A stretch of DNA of 64,000 nucleotides from Kroppenstedtia guangzhouensis. Its GTDB lineage: Bacteria > Bacillota > Bacilli > Thermoactinomycetales > DSM-45169. The stretch spans positions 1 to 64,000 of the forward strand of contig NZ_BMEX01000001.1 in NCBI RefSeq assembly GCF_014637345.1. Direction: 5' to 3'. A program made the position numbers and the translations under genes. Below the pieces are notes generated by a model. It ran no database searches, was not told where the DNA came from, and worked only from the letters and a program-made list of their open reading frames with translations. Below, piece after piece: positions 17,490 to 24,599 of the stretch (position 1 is the stretch's first letter; every line of letters starts with the position of its first letter).

Positions 17490-18320
17490 TTGAACCGTTT
17501 GGACCTACATGTGCATACCACCGCATCCGATGGAATGTTTACACCGGTGGAAGTGGTGAAAAGGGCGAAAGCGAAAGGGCTTCAAGGAATTGCCATCACA
17601 GATCACGATACGGTGGCCGGTGTCGAAGAGGCCCGAAAGTGTGGGGAAGGATTAGGACTGTGGGTGATTCCAGGTGTGGAGATCAGTACAGTCGCCAACG
17701 GGCAGGACATTCATGTGCTCGGATATTTTGTAAACCCCACCGATGAGTTATTTCAAGAGAGACTGCGTGAGCAAAGGGAAGCGAGGAAGAGACGGAACCA
17801 CATGCTTCTGGATAGACTGACGAAACTGGGAATCCCGATCACCATGGAGGAAGTGGAGGCCAGGAAACAGGACAAGGTCAATATCGGCCGTCCACATATT
17901 GCCGAGGTTTTAGTGGCAAAGGGCGTCGTTCAGAACATGGATGAGGCCTTTGCAAAGTATTTGGGTAAGGACGGGGTTGCGTATGTTACCACCCCCCGAA
18001 TCTCTCCGGAGGAGGCGCTGGCTTTGATCCGGCAGGCTGGAGGAGTGCCTGTTCTGGCACATCCCGGTTTATACGACGATGATGACTTGGTGCTGAAACT
18101 TGCCGGGAACGGCCTTGCGGGGATCGAAGTGAATCATCCGGATCATAATGAAGAGATGAAAATGAGATATACAGAAATCGTTCGTCAGTTTGGTCTTTTC
18201 GCCACTGCTGGGTCCGATTTTCACGGGGAGCGTCAAGGTTCCATGTACCACGCTGACCTGGGGACCTGCACCACGGATCGGAAGACGGTTGATGCTTTGA
18301 ATCGGGCTGCCGGGTCCTGA
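17490..18320 (+). CDS. PHP domain phosphoesterase (YciV/TrpH, RNase AM type)
   Basis: A 276-aa metal-dependent phosphoesterase. The PHP metal motifs are present: LDLHVHTTASDG near the N-terminus, ITDHDTVAG, the PGVEIST segment, VLAHPG and GSDFHGE. Family members hydrolyse 3',5'-nucleotide bisphosphates or trim RNA 5' ends. The start is TTG 17490, with AAAGGAG nine nt upstream, giving MNRLDLHVHTT. The frame is open upstream to 17286, but that stretch is not conserved-looking. Confidence 0.87.
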   Translation: MNRLDLHVHTTASDGMFTPVEVVKRAKAKGLQGIAITDHDTVAGVEEARKCGEGLGLWVIPGVEISTVANGQDIHVLGYFVNPTDELFQERLREQREARKRRNHMLLDRLTKLGIPITMEEVEARKQDKVNIGRPHIAEVLVAKGVVQNMDEAFAKYLGKDGVAYVTTPRISPEEALALIRQAGGVPVLAHPGLYDDDDLVLKLAGNGLAGIEVNHPDHNEEMKMRYTEIVRQFGLFATAGSDFHGERQGSMYHADLGTCTTDRKTVDALNRAAGS

Positions 18321-18333
18321 GGAACTGAAGAGA

Positions 18334-18362
18334 GAAGCCGATCCTACGAAAGGATCGGCTTC
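18334..18362. terminator. bidirectional terminator
   Basis: Perfect 11-bp stem GAAGCCGATCC / GGATCGGCTTC between convergent genes, overlapping the end of the acetyltransferase gene. Confidence 0.75.
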
Positions 18363-18781
18363 TTCATTTCCCGATGTTGGATACCTGCATCGATAAAGGG
18401 CTCCCCCTCCGCTTGATAGCCTAATTTACGATAAAAAGGAAGAGCCTGGATTTGGGCGTGAAGTTTGATCATGGTTACTCCGTGATTTGAGGCGAATTCC
18501 TCCACGGCATTCATCAGGGCACGGCCCATACCGGTCCCTCGGTGAGAGGAAAGAACCGCCACCCTCTCCACTTTCCCAATCCCATCGGAAAGAAAGCGAA
18601 ATCGGGCAGCGCCCGCAGGCTTTCCGGCAGCTCGAGCCAGGAAATGAGTTGCTGTCTCTTCCCATTCGTCAATCTCTAAGGAAAGGGGAACCTTTTGTTC
18701 TTCCACAAATACTTGGAATCGAACGGACATGACTTGGTCCAGTTCACTTTGGCTTGTAACCGGTTTGATTTCAAAGTTCAT
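18344..18781 (-). CDS. GNAT family N-acetyltransferase (YjcF-like)
   Basis: A 145-aa acetyl-CoA-dependent N-acetyltransferase. The acetyl-CoA loop SSHRGTGMGRALM (motif A, R/Q-x-x-G-x-G/A) and VRFQVFVEEQKVP at the N-terminus match the YjcF subgroup. The substrate is unknown. The start is ATG 18781, preceded by CCGGAGGATCCATC. The upstream neighbour is a YjcG-like gene on the same strand, as in B. subtilis, supporting a two-gene unit. Confidence 0.85.
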   Translation of the reverse strand: MNFEIKPVTSQSELDQVMSVRFQVFVEEQKVPLSLEIDEWEETATHFLARAAGKPAGAARFRFLSDGIGKVERVAVLSSHRGTGMGRALMNAVEEFASNHGVTMIKLHAQIQALPFYRKLGYQAEGEPFIDAGIQHREMKKPILS

Positions 18782-18810
18782 GATGGATCCTCCGGATGCC
18801 GGTTCGGGGG

Positions 18811-19320
18811 TCATCCCCGGAGCAGGAAGGACTGATAGATCGTCCAGGAGCCGTTTTCCAGCTGGTACAACAAGTGAAACCGATCCACCCAACTGTTCAT
18901 GTCCACATGTAACATTCGCAGGCTGCCATAAACATCGAGCAGTTCGTCTTGGGGTAGTTTCTGCCCGATGGTGATATGGGGGATGAATTTATACCCCCTT
19001 TCATGATAGAGGTGGCCGCGATTGATTTTTTCATGAAGCTGTTTCATCTCATCTGGATTTTCCACGGCAATATACACGACATTGTTAGTGGGATGGAAAC
19101 TGCTGATTTTATGAAAATGAATATTGAAGGGAGCTGTTTCCTGTGCTACTTGCTCAAGGTGCTCCACGGCTTGTGGAAGCATCTTTTCCTCCAGTTCAAA
19201 GGGTTCCTTGAGGGTGATATGGGGTGGAATCAATGCGTAATTGGGATCGTACCGTTTACGGTAGGAGTTAGCGAAGTCCTGTATTTTTTTTCCCGGAAAA
19301 GTGGCTATCCCGAATTTCAT
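18811..19320 (-). CDS. yjcG: YjcG family 2H phosphoesterase
   Basis: A 169-aa member of the 2H phosphoesterase (2'-5' RNA ligase-like) superfamily. The two catalytic H-x-T motifs are visible as PPHITLKEPF (about residue 38) and IPHITIGQ (about residue 119). Its natural substrate is not known. The start is ATG 19320 after AAAGGAGGTAATGCG. It lies 29 nt before the acetyltransferase gene and is presumably co-transcribed. Confidence 0.88.
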   Translation of the reverse strand: MKFGIATFPGKKIQDFANSYRKRYDPNYALIPPHITLKEPFELEEKMLPQAVEHLEQVAQETAPFNIHFHKISSFHPTNNVVYIAVENPDEMKQLHEKINRGHLYHERGYKFIPHITIGQKLPQDELLDVYGSLRMLHVDMNSWVDRFHLLYQLENGSWTIYQSFLLRG

Positions 19321-19508
19321 CGCATTACCTCCTTTAATGGGGATGAAGAGTCGGAACCGATTCACCAAGTGCAAAATCTTGGGGAAATGGAAAGGCCTAT
19401 CTTACATTATACCCCCTAATGAACAACCGATAAAGTCGAAAGATGAGAACCTGCAAAGGAGAATTGTGATAAGATGGAAAGTGTCTTTCAGGTGGAGGGA
19501 GGAAACCG

Positions 19509-20069
19509 ATGATGAACAGACGTGTTCACAGCAAAGTGGTGAAAGCTTCTGCGCTGGAACGTTTGAGGGACCGCGGGGTAACGTTGGAGGGCATTGCTGA
19601 GATCGTTTATCAGATGCAATCTCCTTACTCTACGAACCTCACTATGGAAAGCTGTTTGGACAGTGTGGCCGCCGTTTTGGATAAAAGGGAGATCCAGCAC
19701 GCGATTTTAGTTGGAGTTGAACTGGATCAATTGGCAGAGAAAAATCAATTGTCCGAACCTCTCCTGTCCATCGTGCGAGAGGATGAGGGATTGTTCGGCT
19801 GTGATGAGACATTGGCCCTCGGATCGGTGTTTGGATACGGGAGTATTGCTGTCACCACTTTTGGATTTTTGGATAAACACAAGATCGGAGTTATAAAAAA
19901 GTTGGATACCAGAAAAGACGGTCCCGTTCATACGTTTTTGGACGATTTGGTGGCTAGCATTGCCGCATCGGCTTCCAGTCGTCTGGCTCACCGCATCCGT
20001 GATGAAGAGGAGGCGGCGGAGGCGGGGAAAGAGGACATTTCCGATGCGTCGAACCAACATGCCGGTTAA
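19509..20069 (+). CDS. pgpA: phosphatidylglycerophosphatase A (YutG-like)
   Basis: A 186-aa PgpA-domain protein that should dephosphorylate phosphatidylglycerophosphate to phosphatidylglycerol, or act on a related lipid phosphate. As in the Bacillus YutG form, it is soluble-looking and lacks the long hydrophobic helices of E. coli PgpA. The conserved core includes FGCDETLALGSVFGYGSIAV and the FGFLDKHKIGVIKKLD segment. The ribosome-binding site GGAGGGAGG is present. The C-terminus is acidic and variable. Confidence 0.8.
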   Translation: MMNRRVHSKVVKASALERLRDRGVTLEGIAEIVYQMQSPYSTNLTMESCLDSVAAVLDKREIQHAILVGVELDQLAEKNQLSEPLLSIVREDEGLFGCDETLALGSVFGYGSIAVTTFGFLDKHKIGVIKKLDTRKDGPVHTFLDDLVASIAASASSRLAHRIRDEEEAAEAGKEDISDASNQHAG

Positions 20070-20084
20070 ATATGGGGTTCTTCG

Positions 20085-20182
20085 CCTCAGCCGTTGTGGC
20101 GAATCCGGGGCAAAGTGAACCCGGCGGAGAGAGGTGTATCCCGCTAAGTGCAAAGGCTCTCCGTCGTTGACACTGGACACTC
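20085..20182 (+). repeat. structured intergenic motif, copy B
   Basis: Downstream of pgpA the plus strand can form three successive hairpins: TTCGCC ... GGCGAA, CCGGG ... CCCGG, and CGGAGAG ... CTCTCCG. The last holds AGTGCAAAGGCTCTCCG (20147-20163), identical to the minus strand of copy A at 16844-16860, and the match continues imperfectly for about 13 more bases. No reading frame explains it. Confidence 0.45.
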
Positions 20183-20210
20183 CTCCGCAATGGTTTTTAT
20201 CAGAAACTGT

Positions 20211-20243
20211 CCTCGCCTGATTTCGGAGGCGGGGTCTGTTTTT
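20211..20243 (+). terminator. terminator-like hairpin
   Basis: CCTCGCC / GGCGGGG stem with one G-T pair and a TCTGTTTTT tail, 140 nt after pgpA and just after motif copy B. Confidence 0.55.
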
Positions 20244-20311
20244 GGACAAAAAAAGGGCTGTGGGAACAGCCCCGAGTCAGAGGAGGGAACATCTGTCCAA
20301 AGGCAGGTCAG

Positions 20312-20497
20312 ATGGTTGAACCGACAATCGGATTGATTGTCAATGTATTTTATGACATATGGGATGGGGACGTATCGGCTGGAGGGAAAAATGTACGGCC
20401 GCCCTTCGGGCATGAATCCCCCGCTTTTCAGACAAACTATCCCCTGGACAGCAAATTCCCGGTGCCGGAAGTTGAAAAAGGGGGATTCGCTACATGA
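20312..20497 (+). CDS. small hypothetical protein
   Basis: A 61-aa frame (MVEPTIGLIVNVFYDIWDGD at the N-terminus) with no recognised family. Its stop overlaps the next start as ATGA (20494-20497), the usual sign of translational coupling. The ribosome-binding site (AGGCAGG) is weak. A second plus-strand frame overlaps here; I prefer this one because of the coupling. Confidence 0.4.
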   Translation: MVEPTIGLIVNVFYDIWDGDVSAGGKNVRPPFGHESPAFQTNYPLDSKFPVPEVEKGGFAT

Positions 20498-20670
20498 CAT
20501 GCTGGATTTATTGGGCCAAATTGTACGATACGCGCTTTCAGGCTCGTTGTCTTGCCACACGGATGCAGGAGGACTGGTGGGTGTACGGATATGACAGCCC
20601 AGCTGAAGTGGAAGTCTTCCAATCCAAAAAAGGGCGCTACGGGGTTCGATATGTCTGGAGACGATCCTGA
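20494..20670 (+). CDS. small hypothetical protein, 58 aa
   Basis: A 58-aa protein rich in aromatic residues (MTCWIYWAKLYDTRFQARCL ... EDWWVYGYDSPAEVEVFQSK), followed by a basic end. Purine-rich AAAAAGGGGG lies upstream and the start overlaps the preceding stop. The composition looks like a real small Bacillales protein. I cannot name a family. Confidence 0.5.
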   Translation: MTCWIYWAKLYDTRFQARCLATRMQEDWWVYGYDSPAEVEVFQSKKGRYGVRYVWRRS

Positions 20671-20689
20671 AAAAAATTTGGATAACCCC

Positions 20690-20718
20690 TTGCCATGTGT
20701 CCTATAATGTTGTATAGT
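20690..20718 (+). promoter_or_regulatory. tRNA cluster promoter
   Basis: TTGCCA (20690-20695), 17-bp spacer, TATAGT (20713-20718), 16 nt before the first tRNA. A second TATAAT at 20703-20708 could act as an alternative -10. Confidence 0.6.
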
Positions 20719-20733
20719 ATTAATTGTCGCCAC

Positions 20734-20809
<76 letters not shown>

Positions 20810-20813
20810 TCAT

Positions 20814-20890
20814 GGAGCTGTGGTGAAGTTGGAGTTCACGCCGGCCTGTCACGCCGGAGGTCGCGGGTTCGAGTCCCGTCAGCTCCGCCA
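20814..20890 (+). tRNA. tRNA-Asp (GUC)
   Basis: A 77-nt cloverleaf, acceptor GGAGCTG/CAGCTCC, anticodon loop CTGTCAC, T-arm with GGTTCGAGTCC, encoded CCA. Confidence 0.94.
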
Positions 20891-20899
20891 TCTTTTTCA

Positions 20900-20975
20900 G
20901 GGCCTATAGCTCAGCTGGTAGAGCAGTCGGCTCATAACCGATCGGTCACAGGTTCGAGTCCTGTTGGGCCCACCA
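20900..20975 (+). tRNA. tRNA with CAU anticodon (elongator Met or Ile2)
   Basis: A 76-nt cloverleaf with acceptor GGGCCTA/TGGGCCC (one wobble pair) and anticodon loop CTCATAA. The G1-C72 pair and anticodon stem exclude an initiator. The loop context resembles lysidine-modified tRNA-Ile(CAU) as much as elongator tRNA-Met, so the amino acid is left open. Confidence 0.85.
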
Positions 20976-20990
20976 GAGGATACCCTCTTC

Positions 20991-21065
20991 GGGCAGTTAG
21001 CTCAGGGGGAGAGCGCTACCTTGACACGGTAGAGGTCACTGGTTCGATCCCAGTACTGCCCACCA
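20991..21065 (+). tRNA. tRNA-Val (GAC), prophage integration site
   Basis: A 75-nt cloverleaf, acceptor GGGCAGT/ACTGCCC, anticodon loop TTGACAC, encoded CCA. The 3' 45 nt (from 21021) are part of the direct repeat that recurs at 57797, so the prophage inserted here without destroying the gene. A terminator hairpin (ACTCTTGAA / TTCAAGGGT) follows. Confidence 0.94.
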
Positions 21066-21137
21066 CTGAAACTCTTGAACATTCAAGGGTTTCTATTTTT
21101 TTGTCTTTGTGGACATTGACCACAGAATCCTCTTTGA
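21021..21137 (+). repeat. attL, 117-bp direct repeat
   Basis: Identical to 57797-57913. It contains the anticodon-to-3'-end part of tRNA-Val, the tRNA terminator and about 40 further bases with one TTGACCACA box. The bases on both sides differ between copies. The integrase gene starts its 3' end 23 bp further in, as expected for attL. Confidence 0.9.
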
Positions 21138-21153
21138 CCACATTTTGACCACA
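21116..21153 (+). promoter_or_regulatory. TTGACCACA boxes, probable integrase arm sites (left)
   Basis: Three copies of TTGACCACA lie at 21116, 21134 and 21145. The same box occurs at 57659, 57670 and 57892 near attR. Short direct repeats beside the core on both prophage ends are the usual layout of arm-type sites for tyrosine integrases. Confidence 0.55.
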
Positions 21154-21159
21154 TTGATT

Positions 21160-22287
21160 TTATGGACGTGATTTTCCACTCATCGCATCCCCGAATTTTT
21201 TAGCTGCATCGACTTGCAGATTTGGGGTAACATGACTATAGATGTCCAAGGTGATACTGGTTCGACTGTGTCCTAACCGTTCGCTGACGATCTTCGGATG
21301 CTCTCCCAGCTGCAGCATGATGCTGGCGTGGGTGTGGCGTAAATCGTGAAATCGGATTTTGGGTACTCCTGCTTTCTCCATCATCCGGTGAAAATTCCGG
21401 ATGAGGTTCCTGGGGTGGATCGGATTCCCTTCCAACGTGCAATTGACCAAATCTTGATCTTGATACCCGTTGCCAAGCAACAGCTTTTGCTGGTTCTGCT
21501 TGGCTTTGTGTTTTTTTAGAGCGGAGAGCACCTGGCTGGTTAAAGTAATGACCCGCTTGGATCCTTTGGTTTTTGGCACCTGGAACATCAACCCCTTTCT
21601 TGTTCTCCCCAGGGTTTGTTGGATGCGGATCAGCCCCTGATCCAAATCGCAATCTTTCCACCGGAGCCCCAAAATCTCCCCTTGTCTCATACCTGTATGA
21701 ATCGCCAAAAGATAAGGCAGGTAATAATGCTGGTCTTCGACACACGTAAGGAATCGATTGGCTTCCTCGATGGTCCAGGTGGGCTTTTCTTTTCCGCTGG
21801 GTTTTGGGGGGTTCACAAGTTCTACCGGGTTTTTGGAGAGGATTTGCCATCGTACCGCTTGGGTTAGGGATTTATGGAGGATGGAGTGCATATATCGCAC
21901 GTAATCTCCCGAAAAACCCTCCTCCAATTTCTTGGAATAAAATTTCTGGATCCGAACCGGAGTCACTTCACTTAATTTTATTTGGCCCAGTTCCGGATTT
22001 ATGTGCTTATCGATCACGATCTGATGGGTATCCAAGGTGGTATCCCTCATGGTTTGTTTGGCGGAGGAGTCGATCCATTCTTGCAGGTATTCACCCAGTG
22101 TGGATTTACTAGGTTCCACATACTCACCTTTGTTCAGCTGGGCAATCAACTCCGCACAGGCTTCCTCGGCTGCCTTTTTGGTCTTAAATCCTCCCTTTGT
22201 CTTCTGCTTGCGCTTCCCTTGGGCGTCCTTCCCGATATCCAGCGTAAAGGACCAGGTCTTCCCCCGCTTCCGAAAGTAGCCTTTCAT
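21160..22287 (-). CDS. int: phage tyrosine integrase
   Basis: Site-specific recombinase, 375 aa, that integrates and excises the prophage at tRNA-Val. Parts: AP2-like N-terminal arm-binding domain (1-50), SAM-like core-binding domain (60-160) and catalytic domain with Arg201 (HTGMRQGE), His314 and Arg317 (HDLRH), His340 (LGHS) and nucleophile Tyr350 (IYSH). All key residues are present, so the enzyme looks intact. It is oriented toward attL and is the distal gene of the minus-strand lysogeny module. Confidence 0.94.
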   Translation of the reverse strand: MKGYFRKRGKTWSFTLDIGKDAQGKRKQKTKGGFKTKKAAEEACAELIAQLNKGEYVEPSKSTLGEYLQEWIDSSAKQTMRDTTLDTHQIVIDKHINPELGQIKLSEVTPVRIQKFYSKKLEEGFSGDYVRYMHSILHKSLTQAVRWQILSKNPVELVNPPKPSGKEKPTWTIEEANRFLTCVEDQHYYLPYLLAIHTGMRQGEILGLRWKDCDLDQGLIRIQQTLGRTRKGLMFQVPKTKGSKRVITLTSQVLSALKKHKAKQNQQKLLLGNGYQDQDLVNCTLEGNPIHPRNLIRNFHRMMEKAGVPKIRFHDLRHTHASIMLQLGEHPKIVSERLGHSRTSITLDIYSHVTPNLQVDAAKKFGDAMSGKSRP

Positions 22288-22318
22288 TATTCATCACCCA
22301 TGTCGATACATTTTTTCA

Positions 22319-22705
22319 TCACTCAACATCAAAGAGAACTTTCAGTAACCGTATAGCTTTTTTCTGTTCCTTTTGACTGCGATACTTTAACATCAGGTAT
22401 GCTTCCTCTGCGTAGTCTGTTCCTTTATCGGTGGTGGGATTGCTTGGTGATGGGGCACTGTCTTCATCGACCACCACGATCAGTTCAGCATTGACCATCG
22501 TAGTTAGGTTGTTCTCGATCTGCTCTTTGTACCTTGTAATAACCCAGTCACGTGAAAAATCATTCGGCGCAGCTACGATTAACTTGTTTTCTTCAAAGCA
22601 TATGGGTTTCAATCCTTTGATCCAAGTGTCAAAGGAAGCGCTTGACAGTTCGCCTTTTAAACTCTCTATGGTACGTTCCCACAGGGCCTCTGCTGCCTCT
22701 CCCAT
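22319..22705 (-). CDS. stand-alone DnaA domain I-like protein
   Basis: A 128-aa protein whose first 80 residues match the N-terminal domain of the initiator DnaA: LWERTIESLKGELSSASFDT, then WIKGLKPICFEENKLIVAAP and a helix RDWVITRYKEQIENNL. The AAA+ and DNA-binding domains are missing. An acidic, Ser/Pro-rich linker and a basic helical tail (KYRSQKEQKKAIRLLK) follow. In DnaA, domain I mediates self-association and binds helicase and regulators such as DnaD and SirA, so this protein could recruit or block replication factors. That role is inference. Confidence 0.7.
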   Translation of the reverse strand: MGEAAEALWERTIESLKGELSSASFDTWIKGLKPICFEENKLIVAAPNDFSRDWVITRYKEQIENNLTTMVNAELIVVVDEDSAPSPSNPTTDKGTDYAEEAYLMLKYRSQKEQKKAIRLLKVLFDVE

Positions 22706-22731
22706 TCTATGTCGCCTCCTTAGTGGATTCC

Positions 22732-23013
22732 TTACTTGGCACGTTTCAGAGCGTCAATTTTTGTCTCTTGTTCAATTGACCTAAGTGCCAGCTTTTCCAT
22801 GATCTGCTCCGAGCGCTCTTGTCCAACCTTTAGGTCTTTGATATCCCCCTCCATCCGAGCCAGACGTTCATTGATCCCTTTTATCTCGGCTCCCTGTTCT
22901 TCCAGCCGACCACGGACTGCCTTCAGGATCGTTCCATGCTCGTCCATCTGATTTTCCATCGAATCCAATCGTCCCAGGATTGCCTGCAGCATGTCCTTGA
23001 TTTCATCACTCAT
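22732..23013 (-). CDS. small coiled-coil phage protein
   Basis: A 93-aa protein that is almost entirely a predicted coiled coil: regular heptads in ILGRLDSMENQMDEHG, RLEEQGAEIKGINERLARM and LKVGQERSEQIMEK. Similar small proteins are common in lysogeny modules of Firmicute phages; function unknown. Good ribosome-binding site AGGAGGACC on its strand. Confidence 0.65.
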   Translation of the reverse strand: MSDEIKDMLQAILGRLDSMENQMDEHGTILKAVRGRLEEQGAEIKGINERLARMEGDIKDLKVGQERSEQIMEKLALRSIEQETKIDALKRAK

Positions 23014-23024
23014 TCCGGGTCCTC

Positions 23025-24065
23025 CTAAAAAGGTAAATCATCATAGTCGATATCGATGGGCTTTCCATCCCTTTCTCGTTGAAGTTCTTCCCAAGATTTA
23101 AAAAGTCCCAGATGGGCAATGAATGTCTCTGATCCACAGTGTTCACAGTATCTAGCATCCGCAGGATTTTGTGCACCACATCCACCATACGGAACTTCTA
23201 CAACAATGTTGGCTTTCTCAGGGTTGAATAAGTCAGAGTTTGTGCAAACATTGTATAAATACAGGCCGCATAATTTGCAGAACTCTGCTCCGTCGGAAAA
23301 TTCACCATTCCCGCATCTAGGACACACTAAAAACTTCCCAGTGTCTTCATCCATGATGATACTGTTAATTTTATTGCTCATAAAGGACCGCCTCGGATTT
23401 CTTTTGTAGTTAGAAATTAGTCCAAAAACTTCCTCGGGATCAATGCAGTAAGTAACAGGGGTTAAATATTGCTCAAATTGTTCACATAGTAGCTCGTCTG
23501 CTTCACAATATGGAATTTGAAAACCTCGCCATTTAATATCTCGCTCTCTATTTCCTGAAGCCGTATATGTTATCTGACATAGATATTCTATATCTTGTTG
23601 CTGCGTAGCTCCAAGTTTTTTAAGTATTGCCATAGGCGCCAGTACTTCCGCAGCAAATGTATCTACCTCTCTTTCGAGAACGTAATATTCAGGCTCAGTA
23701 AGCCCGCCACGATACAGTTTGCTTTCGTTAAATTCCATTAGATGGCCGAGGAATATATGGCCTATTTCGTGCATGATTGTCCATTTGATTTTCTCTGCTG
23801 GATATTGATTTTCGTCATAAATGATTTTGAATTTACCGGTTTTTGGGTTGCGGCAGGCTACTCCTTCTGAGCCTTTTAAGGCTTCAATGATCTCTTCCCT
23901 GGAGCATCCTTTGTATTTGGCGATTGCCCCAACAGTAACCAGTTCCCAGCCGTTATTCTTTGCGATGGAAAATGGATCGACTGGTAGCCATTGAATGTCA
24001 TTTAGAAGAATAAACTCACGTGCTTTTCTCAATGCAAATTCAATGCGAGGAGAGGTTGGTATCAT
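23025..24065 (-). CDS. ImmA/IrrE-type metallopeptidase with zinc ribbons
   Basis: A 346-aa protein. The first 210 residues form an ImmA/IrrE (COG2856) metalloprotease domain with zinc motif HEIGH at 99-103 and downstream REVDTFAAEVLAP. In phages and ICEs such proteases cut the neighbouring repressor to trigger induction. Two zinc ribbons follow: CPRCG...CKLCG and CGAQNP...CEHCG, an unusual C-terminal addition. The stop of the upstream repressor remnant overlaps its start, as in immR-immA pairs. The expected substrate is damaged here. Confidence 0.85.
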   Translation of the reverse strand: MIPTSPRIEFALRKAREFILLNDIQWLPVDPFSIAKNNGWELVTVGAIAKYKGCSREEIIEALKGSEGVACRNPKTGKFKIIYDENQYPAEKIKWTIMHEIGHIFLGHLMEFNESKLYRGGLTEPEYYVLEREVDTFAAEVLAPMAILKKLGATQQQDIEYLCQITYTASGNRERDIKWRGFQIPYCEADELLCEQFEQYLTPVTYCIDPEEVFGLISNYKRNPRRSFMSNKINSIIMDEDTGKFLVCPRCGNGEFSDGAEFCKLCGLYLYNVCTNSDLFNPEKANIVVEVPYGGCGAQNPADARYCEHCGSETFIAHLGLFKSWEELQRERDGKPIDIDYDDLPF

Positions 24066-24225
24066 TTATTCTTAAAATCCTCCGAGAATATATCGTTTAC
24101 GATTTCACGAAGTAATTCTTGTTTACCCTTCTCATCCAGCTTTTTCACTTTACGTGCGATGGCTCGAAAATCATCCGTGTCATCATTATCTGTATTGGTG
24201 CCAGGATCAGAAGTACGGCCCGGTA
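24062..24225 (-). pseudogene. C-terminal remnant of the XRE-family repressor
   Basis: The minus strand encodes a typical C-terminal end of an ImmR-like repressor: GRTSDPG, an acidic stretch and DDFRAIARKVKKLDEKGKQ, overlapping the protease start by 4 nt. The HTH domain that should precede it is absent. The frame stays open to 24334 only because it runs antisense through a plus-strand gene end. A deletion has evidently joined the two, removing the repressor N-terminus and operator region. Confidence 0.65.
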
Positions 24226-24318
24226 CTGGAGGAAACGGCCCAACTGACAGCTGTAAAAGAGGCCTATGGACTTGACTTTTCTGTATCCGGGGCCATCTAC
24301 AAAAAACATTGCAACTGA
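24211..24318 (+). pseudogene. 3' fragment of an unknown phage early gene
   Basis: Plus-strand frame KYGPVLEETAQLTAVKEA ... GAIYKKHCN ends at TGA 24316-24318, 17 nt before the next gene. It has no start of its own and reads like a protein C-terminus, so I take it as the other side of the deletion junction near 24200-24225. Family not recognised. Confidence 0.45.
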
Positions 24319-24335
24319 GAGGAGCGTGATCCACA

Positions 24336-24539
24336 TTGACCCGTGAAGATTACCCGCTGATCCTCAAAGCCGAGCATATTGCCGAAATATTACAAATTTC
24401 CAAGCGACGTGCTTACGAGGTGATGGACTACACGGACTTTCCTCTGGTACGTGTGGGCCGGTCTAAGCGAGTCGGCCGGGATGCTTTCTTCCGGTGGATT
24501 GACAGACATGAAAAGGAGGTGGGTCAATCGCCCAATTAA
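24336..24539 (+). CDS. helix-turn-helix excisionase-like protein
   Basis: A 67-aa DNA-binding protein with a winged helix of the AlpA/Xis (MerR-like) type: LKAEHIAEILQISKRRAYEV, then FPLVRVGRSKRVGRDAFFRW. It could be the excisionase or an early regulator. The start is a TTG at 24336 following GAGAGGAGCGTGATCCACA. Confidence 0.7.
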   Translation: MTREDYPLILKAEHIAEILQISKRRAYEVMDYTDFPLVRVGRSKRVGRDAFFRWIDRHEKEVGQSPN

Positions 24540-24599
24540 ACCGTACCAAGGTTTCCTGAAACACAGAACTGATCAAATGTTTCAAAGAGGAGGGTAGTT

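Noticed and set aside
20085-20182. Motif copy B as a known riboswitch (c-di-AMP, glycine, lysine or cobalamin)
   Set aside because: None of the conserved core blocks of those classes could be aligned, and no downstream gene fits.
24226-24334. Extension of the repressor remnant to 24334
   Set aside because: These codons are the antisense of the 3' end of a plus-strand gene and contain no HTH.
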